The notes under the pieces were generated by a model. The model was not told where the DNA came from, made no database searches, and was given only the letters and a program-made list of their open reading frames with translations. Shown in pieces: positions 23,417-32,506 of a stretch of 38,062 bases of DNA. Source of the stretch: an uncultured Sporosarcina sp. (GTDB taxonomy: Bacteria > Bacillota > Bacilli > Bacillales_A > Planococcaceae). How positions within the stretch are numbered: position 1 is the stretch's first letter; the number at the start of each line of letters is the position of its first letter. The stretch covers positions 1-38,062 of the forward strand of contig CANSAF010000024.1 of assembly GCA_947644645.1 (NCBI GenBank). The letters run 5' to 3'. The translations under genes were made by a program, and so were the position numbers.

Positions 23417-23700
23417 GATTTACTTTTGATTGCGGATGAATTTACATTCCTTGCATACGAATTTACAGCGCGTCCTTATGAATTTACATCAATGACGTCT
23501 GAGTTTACAGTCCCCGAATGAGTTCACAACGAATACGCCCCAGTTCACAGCAAGTCGCGGCGAGTTTACAGCAATCGCTCACAAGTTTACAGCCCCGACA
23601 TGAGTTCACAACAAAGACGTTCCAGTTCACGGCAAACAGCAGCGAATTTAAATCGACGACGTCTGATTTCACAAGCCCGACACGAGCGCACAACAAATCA
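23417..23700. repeat. Nested degenerate repeat array: 21-bp units in 82-bp super-units
   Basis: About 14 units share a core near GAGTTTACAGC (variants GAATTTACA, CAGTTCACA). Starts fall at 23417, 23438, 23459, 23480, 23501, 23520, 23541, 23562, 23583, 23602, 23623, 23644, 23665 and 23684. The step is 21 bp, except three 19-bp units. From 23480 these form a higher-order repeat of 21+19+21+21 = 82 bp: copies at 23480 and 23562 and a partial copy at 23644. By hand the first two copies agree at about 60 of 82 positions. The non-triplet 82-bp period argues against coding. Confidence 0.85.
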
Positions 23701-23742
23701 GAGCTTTCCAGAAAATCTATAGCTAGACTTTCTAGAAAGCTC
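23701..23742 (-). terminator. Terminator hairpin of htrA
   Basis: On the minus strand GAGCTTTCTAGAAAGTCTA pairs with TAGATTTTCTGGAAAGCTC around a 4-nt loop. The T-run after it is poor. It carries the shared AGAAAGTCTA core and directly abuts the repeat array. Confidence 0.7.
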
Positions 23743-23753
23743 CATTAATTACC

Positions 23754-24938
23754 TTAAAATGTTGTGCCGTCTTCTAAAATCATTTCTAATTCAAGTACTT
23801 CGCCTTCTCGATATACTTTAATTTTCATTGATTCGCCGACTTCTTTTTCATTATACAAATGCTTCCTTAAAGAAATCATATCTGTAATTGATTCGCCGTC
23901 CATTTCGACAATGACGTCATAACGCTCCACACCTGCAAGATCTGCTGGTGAATCCGGTACGATATCATTGATGACGACGCCTTCTTTAACTTCTTTCGGC
24001 AATTTTAAAACGAATTGTTGTTGGATTGGGATGCTTGCTAAATCGATGAGCGTCACACCCATCGTAGGACGGATAACTTCTCCGTGTTTTTCCAACTTCT
24101 CAATAATCGGTGCAGCTAAGTTAATTGGGATGGCAAGTCCAATTCCTTCTACTGTTTCCTGCGAAATTTTCATCGAGTTAATGCCGATTAATTCGCCGGC
24201 TAAGTTAATGAGTGCGCCACCTGAGTTTCCAGGGTTAATGGCTGCGTCTGTTTGTAAAACGTCTGCATACCAATCAACACGTCCGTCTCGGTCAAAGTCG
24301 ATTGGAATAGAACGGTCTTTTCCCGAAACTACACCGACTGTAACGGAGCCTGAAAATCCTAAACCAAGTGGATTTCCGATTGCGATCACATTTTCTCCGC
24401 GTTTTAATAAATCAGAGTTTCCAAATTCCGCAACAGCGTCGACTAACTCATCATCAATTTCAATGACCGCTAAATCAGTCCATATATCACTTCCGATTAG
24501 CTTACCTTCTGTTTTAGTTCCATCGTCAAATGTAATTTCAAGCATTTCGGCATTCTCTACAACATGATGATTCGAAACGATATAAGCCTTGCCGTTAGCT
24601 TTCTTATAAATAACGCCTGAACCTGTTCCTGTTTCCTGAGTTGTTTCTGTAGAAGACCAGAAATCATTTACTGTTTGCAAATTGGTTACGCCGACAACAG
24701 TATGCGCCGTTTTATCGACGACATCTGTTATATCCGTCCGAATATCCGCGTAAATTTGTTTTGAAGATGACCCTTGATCCTTTAAAACTGATTCAGGAGG
24801 TGTAATATTTTCTGTTGGTGTTAAAATCCAAACAAGCAATGCGCCAACGACTACGCCTATAATTCCAGCTAAAAAAGCCCCCATTGGATTAGATTTAGGC
24901 TTTCTGGGTGTCGGGTTAAAATCATCCATTTCCATCAT
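23754..24938 (-). CDS. htrA: HtrA-like serine protease with PDZ domain (YyxA/HtrC type)
   Basis: A 394-residue membrane-anchored quality-control protease. A short cytoplasmic N-terminus with Pro/Lys is followed by one membrane helix (MGAFLAGIIGVVVGALLVWI, about residues 19-38). The trypsin-like domain has the catalytic His in SNHHVVENA, Asp in SDIWTDLAVIEI and Ser in NPGNSGGALIN. A PDZ domain near residues 290-390 includes IVPDSPADLAGV. Three ATG codons lie at 24938, 24935 and 24929 behind GAGGAAAGG; the true start is one of these. It follows walJ at the end of the wal cluster, the place held by yyxA (htrC) in B. subtilis. Confidence 0.93.
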   Translation of the reverse strand: MMEMDDFNPTPRKPKSNPMGAFLAGIIGVVVGALLVWILTPTENITPPESVLKDQGSSSKQIYADIRTDITDVVDKTAHTVVGVTNLQTVNDFWSSTETTQETGTGSGVIYKKANGKAYIVSNHHVVENAEMLEITFDDGTKTEGKLIGSDIWTDLAVIEIDDELVDAVAEFGNSDLLKRGENVIAIGNPLGLGFSGSVTVGVVSGKDRSIPIDFDRDGRVDWYADVLQTDAAINPGNSGGALINLAGELIGINSMKISQETVEGIGLAIPINLAAPIIEKLEKHGEVIRPTMGVTLIDLASIPIQQQFVLKLPKEVKEGVVINDIVPDSPADLAGVERYDVIVEMDGESITDMISLRKHLYNEKEVGESMKIKVYREGEVLELEMILEDGTTF

Positions 24939-24979
24939 CCTTTCCTCATATCTATTCCCTAATTTTTTCAGTAATAGCC

Positions 24980-25033
24980 AAAAACCTTACTAAGCATATG
25001 AGTATTCTCCAATACTACAAAGTAAGGTTTTTT
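24980..25033 (-). terminator. Terminator of the wal operon after walJ
   Basis: AAAAACCTTACT (24980-24991) pairs with AGTAAGGTTTTT (25021-25032). An inner hairpin AGTATT/AATACT lies between them. It separates walJ from htrA. Confidence 0.8.
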
Positions 25034-25052
25034 TCGGCCACAGATTTTATCT

Positions 25053-25841
25053 TTAAACTGTCACCAGTTTTGTTGGTTCTTCTGGGTCTGTATCAAATAA
25101 ATGAACAAACTCTCCCGCAATAATCCCGCAAGTTTCCAATGTTTGTGCTACGCTCATTTTCGCAAGATCTTTCATATTATTATCTTTACTCAAATGCGCT
25201 AAATAAATACTTGTTTCTTTTTCAGCAACAACTTCGCTCATCGCAACTGCCGCGTCTTCATTGGAGACATGTCCAACATCACTTAATATTCTACGTTTAA
25301 CTGACCAAGGATAGCGCCCCATTTGCAACATCCCAACGTCATGATTGCTTTCAAAAACATATGCGTCAGACGCTTGAATAATCCCTTTCATACGATCACT
25401 GACATAACCCGTATCCGTAATAATCGAAAGTTTTCGGTCGTTTTGATAAAAAGTATAAAACATCGGATCGGCCGCGTCATGCGATACACCAAAAGATTCG
25501 ATATCCATGCCGCCAAATGTTTTCACCGTTTCCATATCAAATGTAAAACGTTGATCGAGTGGCACTGTTCCGATTAAACCATCCATCGCTTTCCATGTTT
25601 TTTCATTTGCGTAAATTGGAATCTGGTATTTTCTCGCCACAACACCAAGCCCTTTAATATGGTCGCTATGTTCATGCGTTACAAAAATACCGTCCAAATC
25701 TGCCATAGAACGATCGATTTTAGCGAAAAGTCCTTCTAACTTTTTACCACTTAGCCCTGCATCGACTAAAAATTGATGCTCATTATTTTCTATAAAAATT
25801 GCATTCCCGCTACTACCGCTTGCGAGTACACTAAACCGCAT
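25053..25841 (-). CDS. walJ: Metallo-beta-lactamase-fold hydrolase WalJ (YycJ)
   Basis: A 262-residue MBL-fold protein with the metal motif THEHSDH near residues 55-61, an opening [18 protein letters not shown], and DTGYVSDRM and AHLSKDNN as later ligand regions. WalJ homologues are reported as 5'-3' exonucleases or hydrolases, linked with the WalRK system and coordination of division with replication. The ATG follows AAGGAGTTTTTATT. It is 12 nt after walI and ends the wal operon. Confidence 0.93.
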   Translation of the reverse strand: MRFSVLASGSSGNAIFIENNEHQFLVDAGLSGKKLEGLFAKIDRSMADLDGIFVTHEHSDHIKGLGVVARKYQIPIYANEKTWKAMDGLIGTVPLDQRFTFDMETVKTFGGMDIESFGVSHDAADPMFYTFYQNDRKLSIITDTGYVSDRMKGIIQASDAYVFESNHDVGMLQMGRYPWSVKRRILSDVGHVSNEDAAVAMSEVVAEKETSIYLAHLSKDNNMKDLAKMSVAQTLETCGIIAGEFVHLFDTDPEEPTKLVTV

Positions 25842-25853
25842 AATAAAAACTCC

Positions 25854-26663
25854 TTAATATTCTACATCTTCCTGTTCACCTTGAAACTCTACAATTTTTC
25901 CTTCAATTGCATTGATGAAATGATCCTCATATTCTCCGTTCTTTAATTCTACACGAACACGCCATGTCGGTGCAAACACTTGCGTTTTCGTTAAAGTGAT
26001 TAAAGTCGAATACCCCAATGAAATACTCCTTACCTTGGAATCTTTCTTTAAAAAGTCGCGAGAATACAATGTATTAATGACATCACGTGGGGATAAAATA
26101 TCTTTCTTTTTATTAAAGTACTCAAATTCCCCAAAACGTTGTTGATCATAATTGACGATATATCCATCTTCATCCCAATAAACGATTAGCATCGCATTAT
26201 AATTAAAATAAATTGGATACTCATCCACTTTTTGAAAGAAAACCGCAAACTGATTTTCTTCAACCACTTCCCATAATAAATATTCGTCACCGAACAAAAC
26301 GTAATCCGATAAAAACTCTTTAAATTGATATTCACCTTTTGAATTTTTCATTTTCATAGGCTCATCTAAAGTTGCATGTAAAGTAGTCCCACCCGAAATA
26401 GAATATGTTTGTGTCTTTAATTTTTCTAATTCATCCTTTGAAAATGGCGCAGTATCCGCAGACACATAAGATAATTCCTTTGGATAATCTGGTAACTCAT
26501 CATAAGAAATATTATCTTGTTTTAAAAAATCATCTATCGACATTTCTCCTAAAACACGCACGTTTTGAACTTCCGTATACTGACTTAAATAAAGGGAATA
26601 TAAAAATACATTCAGAATGGCGAAAACAACGATGAAAATCGTTTTTGTTTTATTCCAATCCAT
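25854..26663 (-). CDS. walI: WalRK accessory membrane protein WalI (YycI)
   Basis: A 269-residue bitopic protein: MDWNKTKTIFIVVFAILNVF is a short cytoplasmic start plus one membrane helix, followed by a large extracytoplasmic domain. With WalH it forms a complex with the WalK kinase and modulates its activity. Its start overlaps the walH stop by 14 nt, and GGGGGG lies 6 nt before the ATG. Sequence identity in this family is low; the order walR-K-H-I-J secures the call. Confidence 0.92.
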   Translation of the reverse strand: MDWNKTKTIFIVVFAILNVFLYSLYLSQYTEVQNVRVLGEMSIDDFLKQDNISYDELPDYPKELSYVSADTAPFSKDELEKLKTQTYSISGGTTLHATLDEPMKMKNSKGEYQFKEFLSDYVLFGDEYLLWEVVEENQFAVFFQKVDEYPIYFNYNAMLIVYWDEDGYIVNYDQQRFGEFEYFNKKKDILSPRDVINTLYSRDFLKKDSKVRSISLGYSTLITLTKTQVFAPTWRVRVELKNGEYEDHFINAIEGKIVEFQGEQEDVEY

Positions 26664-27993
26664 CTTTTTCCCCCCCTAATTGTTCATCAGAAAAGCGAAA
26701 CCATTTTCCATTTCTTTTGTAATACCAAGAAGGTTCTAATACAAATATATTTAAATCTATATCTTGCTCCATATAATAGGCAGGAATGATTTCATCAATC
26801 GCATGAAATTCAATCTCATCGGAAGCCATCAATGCTTCAGCTACTTCTTTTCCAGAGGGTAAAGTCACTTTTTCCAGCTCAGACGGCAATGTATCTCCAA
26901 GTGTATAGTAAGGACGTTTATATCGATAAACAGACTCTTCTCCCCAAGTTTCCTCAATTTCAGTGGATGTATTGCCTCCTAGAACGGGAATCCCACGGAC
27001 GTAAAGTTTGAAATTTACATAACGTGTTTTAAAATTCATATGGCTAAATCGATATTCATCCGTCCAACCGCCATGCTCATTAATAAAATCAATCGTATCC
27101 TCCAATAACTCCGATGGAATAGCAATTTCCTTACTCTCCGCTACTGGATGGACAAATTGTAATTGTTTTTTCTCCGTATCGACAGACATTAACGCATGAT
27201 TGTCTTGGAAATCTTCTTGATTGCTTGTCACTGACTTTCTTCGCACTGCGTTAGGATCACTAAATAACGCACTTCTAAATCGCGTCGGATTGATTTCATC
27301 TTTTTCATTTTGAAAATACGTATTTTGAATTAATTGAACTTCCTCGACTGGCACAACAATAAATTGCTGCCCCGCTGGATTCACTTCTACGTATTCATCA
27401 TAAGATCGGCCGACATTAATAATTTCACGATTAAATGATTGCTGATCATAAAATTTCGCCACAGATTCATAACGTAATTCATTTTCACGGCTAATGAAAT
27501 GAATGCCTAACGTCGATGCCTCCACATCCCATTCAACAACCATTAAATCGAAGCTGACTTCAGGAACATTTGGATTTTCAATATTTAAGACACTTTCATA
27601 AACAGGTAAAGGTACAGCTCCTGGAAAATAAAAGACAAAGCGATGTTCTCCTCTTAAAAACTGATTCAACTTCGCTTTATTAAAAGACTTATCTGCTAAA
27701 ACAGGATTCGTGAGACGCCATCTTTTCAAATGATCGACCATATAATCGATTTGTTCGGCATCCGTTGTTCCTGTTAAACCTTCCTCAAAATTAAAATGAA
27801 TTTTGTAAGGCTTTACGACGGAAGCAATATCCTTTTTTTCCGCGGAATCAGTAATTGAGACATCCACCGTTGCACGCTTTCCAATCGTGTCATAAGGTGC
27901 AGAATTCCATATTAAAAAAGTTAAAACTAAGCTCAGTCCGATTAAGAAAATAAGCGTAATCGTTTTAATCATTTCAATATACTTCAATCCCAC
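26650..27993 (-). CDS. walH: WalRK regulatory membrane protein WalH (YycH)
   Basis: A 447-residue protein with one N-terminal helix (ITLIFLIGLSLVLTFLIW) and a long extracytoplasmic region, typical of YycH, a modulator of WalK. The start is GTG at 27993, overlapping the end of walK by 10 nt, with GAGG 7 nt upstream. An ATG at 27963-27973 (MIKTITLIF) is a weaker alternative. It acts with WalI, encoded immediately downstream. Confidence 0.92.
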   Translation of the reverse strand: MGLKYIEMIKTITLIFLIGLSLVLTFLIWNSAPYDTIGKRATVDVSITDSAEKKDIASVVKPYKIHFNFEEGLTGTTDAEQIDYMVDHLKRWRLTNPVLADKSFNKAKLNQFLRGEHRFVFYFPGAVPLPVYESVLNIENPNVPEVSFDLMVVEWDVEASTLGIHFISRENELRYESVAKFYDQQSFNREIINVGRSYDEYVEVNPAGQQFIVVPVEEVQLIQNTYFQNEKDEINPTRFRSALFSDPNAVRRKSVTSNQEDFQDNHALMSVDTEKKQLQFVHPVAESKEIAIPSELLEDTIDFINEHGGWTDEYRFSHMNFKTRYVNFKLYVRGIPVLGGNTSTEIEETWGEESVYRYKRPYYTLGDTLPSELEKVTLPSGKEVAEALMASDEIEFHAIDEIIPAYYMEQDIDLNIFVLEPSWYYKRNGKWFRFSDEQLGGEKDGLE

Positions 27994-29813
27994 TCACCGT
28001 CCTCATGCATTTCAAATGGCAATGTAAAGAAAATCGTTGTCCCTTTACCTTCCTCACTTTCAGCCCAAATCTCTCCACCATGTGCGATAATCATTTCCCT
28101 AGAAATAGCAAGGCCAAGCCCTGTTCCGCCCATCGCTCTTGAACGTGCACGATCTGCTCGGTAAAAACGTTCAAAAATACGATTCACGTTATTTGGAGAA
28201 ATCCCCATTCCTTCATCGGAAATCATCACTTTAAAATACTTTTCTAACACTGAAATTTCAAAGTAAATATCTCCACCGTCTGGAGAATATTTCAATGCAT
28301 TGGAAATAATATTATCAATTACTTGAGTCATTTTATCTGTATCTATTTCTACAAATAAATCTGTCGGAGGTAATAATCTTCTAAAATTCACGTTTTGAGA
28401 CTTCGAAAGTTCGAATCGGTCGATAATAAAATTAAAGAATTGGTTAAACTCGACCCATTCTTTCGTTAGCTCATACTCCTGACTATCCATTCGCGATAAT
28501 TTCAATAAATCTTCAACAAGTCGGATCATCCGCTCTGTTTCCGTTTGTGTGACATGTAAAAAAGAAGGTGCAATTTCTTCATTTTTCCAAGCACCATCTG
28601 CAAGCGCCTCTAAATAACTACGCATTGTTGTTAGCGGCGTTCTTAACTCGTGGGATACGTTCGAAACAAATTCTCGCCTCTCCATATCCACTTTTTCTTG
28701 CTCCGTATTATCATGTAATACGACAATTAACCCGTTTACAAATCCCGTTTCTTTTTGCGTAATTGAGAAACTCGCACGTAAAATATACGGCTGATCTTCC
28801 GTACTAAAATCTAAAGCAAGCGATTCTTTTTGTTGTGCTAAATCCTCGAAAGTATATAATTCTTCTAATCCAAGCACTGTTGCGATTGGACGATTTAAAA
28901 TATGTGTATCATCATGAACGCCTAGCATTTGTAGCGCTGGTTCATTAATGAGCACAACTCTTCCTTTACGGTCTGTTGAAATAACACCATCTGTCATATT
29001 TTCAAGAACAGAAGTTAACTTTCTCCGCTCTGCTTCCGTGAGTTCATGCGATTCTTGTAAGCGATTGGTTAAATGGTTGAACGCCACAGCGAGTTGGCCA
29101 ATTTCATCATCCCCGTAAACGCGTACTTTCCTCGAAAAATTTCCTTTCGCCATTTCCTGCGCTTGACGTCTCATATCAGAAATCGGACGTGTCATCGTTT
29201 GCGCAATAAAGATTCCAAGAATAACCGTGATTGTTAAAGAGGCGGCGGTCCCTCCCGCAAGAATTTGGTTAATCTCTTCCATTTGTTTAAACATCTTTTC
29301 GATATTGGCATCTACATAAATGGCACCAATTACTTCTTCACCATTTTTGACAGGAATCACGCGAATCATCACACGATATCCCGTATTCTCGTCTAATTGA
29401 ATAACGTTTTCACTAGATGTCCCAGAAGCAATCGTTCTTTTAATTACATCATCTAAAGAACGTTGACCGATCATCGATTTATTATCCAAAACCGATGTTG
29501 CAAGTATTCTAGAATGTGAATTGATCACGCGTATCTCATTCACATCTTGCGAATCAAATCCAGATAACACATTATTTAAACTAACTTCAACCGTTGGATC
29601 GTCTTCAGTCCGTTCCTTTAATAATTCTTCCCGTACACTAAATTCAACAAGACTCATTCGATCCGCAATCGATTCGGTAAAGTTCGTTTTCAATGTGCTT
29701 TCAAGCCCTCTAATAAAATACAGCCCAATAATTTGCATCGCTATTAAAATTAAAAGGACATAGATCAATACAAATTTTACATGTATCGAACGAAATATTC
29801 CGACTTTCTTCAT
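27984..29813 (-). CDS. walK: Essential cell-wall sensor histidine kinase WalK (YycG)
   Basis: A 609-residue kinase. Order of domains: TM1 near residues 12-33, an extracytoplasmic PDC/Cache-like sensor, TM2 near 180-200, HAMP (TMTRPISDMRRQAQEMAKG), PAS (from LTSVLENMTDGVISTDRKG), dimerisation domain with the phospho-His in FVSNVSHELRTPLTT, then the catalytic domain with the N-box NIISNALKYSP and GTGLGLAISR. The ATG at 29813 has AGGAG 8 nt upstream. The ATG at 29819, which overlaps the walR stop as TAATG, is too close to that site. It controls peptidoglycan hydrolase genes through WalR. Confidence 0.96.
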   Translation of the reverse strand: MKKVGIFRSIHVKFVLIYVLLILIAMQIIGLYFIRGLESTLKTNFTESIADRMSLVEFSVREELLKERTEDDPTVEVSLNNVLSGFDSQDVNEIRVINSHSRILATSVLDNKSMIGQRSLDDVIKRTIASGTSSENVIQLDENTGYRVMIRVIPVKNGEEVIGAIYVDANIEKMFKQMEEINQILAGGTAASLTITVILGIFIAQTMTRPISDMRRQAQEMAKGNFSRKVRVYGDDEIGQLAVAFNHLTNRLQESHELTEAERRKLTSVLENMTDGVISTDRKGRVVLINEPALQMLGVHDDTHILNRPIATVLGLEELYTFEDLAQQKESLALDFSTEDQPYILRASFSITQKETGFVNGLIVVLHDNTEQEKVDMERREFVSNVSHELRTPLTTMRSYLEALADGAWKNEEIAPSFLHVTQTETERMIRLVEDLLKLSRMDSQEYELTKEWVEFNQFFNFIIDRFELSKSQNVNFRRLLPPTDLFVEIDTDKMTQVIDNIISNALKYSPDGGDIYFEISVLEKYFKVMISDEGMGISPNNVNRIFERFYRADRARSRAMGGTGLGLAISREMIIAHGGEIWAESEEGKGTTIFFTLPFEMHEDGEWD

Positions 29814-29818
29814 TCCCA

Positions 29819-30535
29819 TTACTCCTGCTCTGGATCACGTAAATAATATCCGACACCGCGTCTTGTAACAATCCATTCTGGGTGGCTCGGCGTATCCTCT
29901 ATTTTCTCGCGTAGTCTTCGAACCGTAACATCGACAGTTCTCACATCACCAAAATAATCATAGCCCCATACCGTCTGTAATAAATGCTCTCGCGTCATCA
30001 CTTGTCCAATATGCTTTGCCAAATAATGAATGAGTTCAAACTCACGATGCGTCAATTCAATCGCTTCGCCTCGTTTTTGAACAATATAGGCATCTGGCTG
30101 AATGACTAACTGCCCAACCATTACATCATTCGATTCTATTTTCTCTTCTTCCTCTGCGGCAATTTTCATATGTCGACGTAAATTGGCTTTAACACGTGCA
30201 ATTAACTCTCGCGTACCAAATGGTTTTGTCACATAATCATCCGCGCCTAACTCTAGTCCTAGTACTTTATCAATTTCAGAGTCTTTCGCTGTTAGCATAA
30301 TAATCGGAAAATCATATTTTTTCCTGATTTCACGGCAAACTTCCATGCCATCTCTTTTCGGTAACATAATATCCAATAACATTAAATCAGGTTGTACTTC
30401 TTCTACTTTTTCAAGCGCTTCTTCTCCATCATAAGCACAATAAACTGTAAAGCCTTCTTTTTTTAAGTTAAATTGTAATATATCTGCAATCGGTTTTTCA
30501 TCATCTACTACAAGGATTGTTTTATCTTGCATCAT
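29819..30535 (-). CDS. walR: Essential cell-wall response regulator WalR (YycF)
   Basis: A 238-residue OmpR/PhoB-type regulator. The receiver has the acidic pair DDE near the N-terminus, phospho-acceptor Asp in [13 protein letters not shown], and Lys in [12 protein letters not shown]. The C-terminal winged helix carries [15 protein letters not shown] and [16 protein letters not shown]. The protein binds TGTWAH direct repeats in wall-hydrolase promoters. The start ATG doublet follows AAAGGAACGGGG. It heads the walRKHIJ operon; the 248-bp leader holds a short ORF and a palindrome. Confidence 0.96.
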   Translation of the reverse strand: MMQDKTILVVDDEKPIADILQFNLKKEGFTVYCAYDGEEALEKVEEVQPDLMLLDIMLPKRDGMEVCREIRKKYDFPIIMLTAKDSEIDKVLGLELGADDYVTKPFGTRELIARVKANLRRHMKIAAEEEEKIESNDVMVGQLVIQPDAYIVQKRGEAIELTHREFELIHYLAKHIGQVMTREHLLQTVWGYDYFGDVRTVDVTVRRLREKIEDTPSHPEWIVTRRGVGYYLRDPEQE

Positions 30536-30580
30536 GCCCCGTTCCTTTCTCGCCCGTTTGGCTATCTCACTCTATTCTTT

Positions 30581-30628
30581 TTACTTTATCACTATTTTTT
30601 CAGTTTCGCACGTTCTAGTCTTTTTCAT
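30581..30628 (-). CDS. Possible 15-residue leader ORF upstream of walR
   Basis: An ATG at 30628, preceded by GAGGAG with 8-nt spacing, opens MKKTRTCETEKIVIK and stops at TAA (30581-30583), 45 nt before walR. The ribosome site is better than that of walR itself. Whether it is translated or conserved is unknown. Confidence 0.3.
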   Translation of the reverse strand: MKKTRTCETEKIVIK

Positions 30629-30686
30629 ACGTGATTTCTCCTCTATAAAAACTTTAAGATAAATAGGTTTCTGAACTCCTTCTATT

Positions 30687-30702
30687 TATTTCCCAGGAAA
30701 TA
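30687..30702. promoter_or_regulatory. Perfect palindrome in the walR upstream region
   Basis: TATTTCC-CA-GGAAATA, with 7-bp arms, lies about 150 bp before walR. It resembles a dimeric-repressor operator, but I do not recognise the regulator. Confidence 0.35.
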
Positions 30703-30736
30703 TTTCCTTTCCCTTCAGCAATTTCAAAAGTAATAC

Positions 30737-30783
30737 AAAAAAATGAGGCGTTCAGCAAATTATAAACCTGCTGAACAGCCTCT
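30737..30783 (-). terminator. Terminator of the LysM-G5-M23 gene
   Basis: On the minus strand GAGGCTGTTCAGCA pairs with TGCTGAACGCCTC, followed by seven T. Confidence 0.9.
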
Positions 30784-32247
30784 TTATTTTAGAACTGATA
30801 ATGGATTCACGAGCGTACCATTTTGCGTCACTTCAAAATGAAGATGCGTACCTGTAGAACGTCCTGTCGACCCCATTACACCTATTTTTTGACCCGCAGT
30901 TACTGTTTGACCAGGCGATACGTCAATCGATGATAAATGTGCATATAATGTACGATAACCATTTTTATGATCGACGATGATTCGATTTCCATATGACCCA
31001 TCCGCGCCAGTTGACACAACAACGCCATTATCTGCCGCTAAAATTGAATAGTTAGATGGACGTGCGATATCAATACCTCGGTGCATTCTTCCCCAACGAG
31101 TACCCATCGGACTCGATACATAGCCACCTACTGTTGGCCATGAGAATGAACCTGTTCCTCTTGAAGAAATTACTTTCGTTCCAACAACCGTCACTTCACT
31201 TACAGGTTCAGCTAAAACTTGCTCAGCTGTAACCGACTTACCGATTACTTGTCCATTCTTCTCACGAATATATTCCGTCACCATTTTCGCACCGTCTTGA
31301 CCATTTTGTGTTACTTTACGGTCTCCTTTGAAAAGGGTATCGTCTTTCTCCGTGATTTTCTCATGCGCAATCACTTGTTTATTTTTTGCTTCATAATGAA
31401 CTTCTAACTCTACAAATGGTTTTGCCATCGTAACATTGAGTTCATCATCAATTTGTAAAATAGTTTCTGGTGTTACACCTGCATTTAATTCAATCATTTG
31501 AGCTGTTGTCATCTGATGCTTTTTAGCAATCGTTTCTAAAGCATCACCAGCTTGTACTGCATATTTTTTCTCGCCTAAAGTTCCTTTATTTAACAGTTGT
31601 AAAGCATCTTCAACGGATAATACAGCTTCTGGTTTTACTTTTGCTGCTACTGGACTTAACTCTGCACTTAAAACCATATCTGCAATTCTTTTTTCATCTT
31701 CTTGTAAATCAGCAACTGGCGCATCATTAGTTTGACGCTCTTCATACGCCGCAAGTGCTTCTGCAGAAACAAACTGTAACTTGAAATCCTTCAATAATTG
31801 CTCATAATCTTCCGCATCTTTCACATAAAGCGGGATTTCTTCACCAATTTGAAGCCCAACTGCTTCTGTTTCAATCGCCAATTCTGCTTCTAGTTTCTCA
31901 ATAACTTGACGATCATCTATGTTTACACTAAAAACGCGTTCTGGAATGACAGATAAACCATCTTCGATCGCTAAATCGAAGGCTCCAAATTGTCCAGACG
32001 CTGTTTCAATTTTCTTTTCTTTAATTTCTTCTAATTTATTTTCGTCGGATAATAAACCGACATACTGATCATTTAAATAAACATGGTAAATTGTTTGAAA
32101 ATCCTCTGATTGACTTGCACGAACATCACCTGTGCTAAATTGTAAACCAATTAACAATGTACTTGCCACTAACAAATGTTTTACTTTAGATTGCTTTTTT
32201 AACGAGTGTTTTTCCTCATGACCTCGTTTATATATATTAAACAACAT
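30784..32247 (-). CDS. Secreted LysM-G5-M23 peptidoglycan peptidase
   Basis: A 487-residue exported murein hydrolase or hydrolase-like protein. A long basic N-terminus leads into a signal helix (HLLVASTLLIGLQFSTG, cleavage after about residue 44). An unassigned region follows, then LysM (227-272), a G5 domain (about 278-357) and a peptidase M23 domain (385-480). All zinc and catalytic residues are there: His389 and Asp393 in MHRGID, His437 in YAHL, and His468 and His470 in THLHFE, so it should be an active endopeptidase. The ATG follows GCGGGG. Lying directly upstream of walRK it is a plausible WalR target. Confidence 0.88.
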   Translation of the reverse strand: MLFNIYKRGHEEKHSLKKQSKVKHLLVASTLLIGLQFSTGDVRASQSEDFQTIYHVYLNDQYVGLLSDENKLEEIKEKKIETASGQFGAFDLAIEDGLSVIPERVFSVNIDDRQVIEKLEAELAIETEAVGLQIGEEIPLYVKDAEDYEQLLKDFKLQFVSAEALAAYEERQTNDAPVADLQEDEKRIADMVLSAELSPVAAKVKPEAVLSVEDALQLLNKGTLGEKKYAVQAGDALETIAKKHQMTTAQMIELNAGVTPETILQIDDELNVTMAKPFVELEVHYEAKNKQVIAHEKITEKDDTLFKGDRKVTQNGQDGAKMVTEYIREKNGQVIGKSVTAEQVLAEPVSEVTVVGTKVISSRGTGSFSWPTVGGYVSSPMGTRWGRMHRGIDIARPSNYSILAADNGVVVSTGADGSYGNRIIVDHKNGYRTLYAHLSSIDVSPGQTVTAGQKIGVMGSTGRSTGTHLHFEVTQNGTLVNPLSVLK

Positions 32248-32353
32248 TTACTATTCCCCGCTTATATCATTTTATATCTTTATGTGTATTGTGAAATTTA
32301 CACCTTATATAAAATAACATATCTAGATCTCTATTTGGGCGTTGAAACCTTTT

Positions 32354-32370
32354 TGTAATATAACTGTATC
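32354..32370 (+). promoter_or_regulatory. Possible WalR-type direct repeat upstream of the M23 gene
   Basis: TGTAAT-N5-TGTATC matches TGTWAH-N5-TGTWAH at 11 of 12 fixed positions. It points away from the gene, about 110 bp upstream of its start. Confidence 0.3.
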
Positions 32371-32451
32371 ATTGCTACCATTTATTTAGAATTAGTTTCC
32401 AGAAATTATGTAAACAGCATGACAAAGTGAATAATCACTCAACTTGCAGCA

Positions 32452-32494
32452 ATAAAAAACGCCTAAGTAAGTGATCAAAAGCACTTACTTAAGC
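32452..32494 (-). terminator. Terminator of the yybS-gdpP-rplI-dnaB operon
   Basis: On the minus strand GCTTAAGTAAGTG pairs with CACTTACTTAGGC, followed by a six-T run. Confidence 0.9.
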
Positions 32495-32506
32495 ATTTTC
32501 ATTTAT

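Noticed and set aside
23417-23700. CRISPR array
   Set aside because: Conserved cores are only about 9-11 bp, vary between units, and the spaces between them are about 10-12 bp. No cas genes are near.
23505-23748. Overlapping open frames on both strands within the repeat array (63 and 76 codons)
   Set aside because: They arise from the repeats having few stop codons. The 82-bp period breaks any reading frame, no ribosome sites are present, and the peptides have odd compositions.
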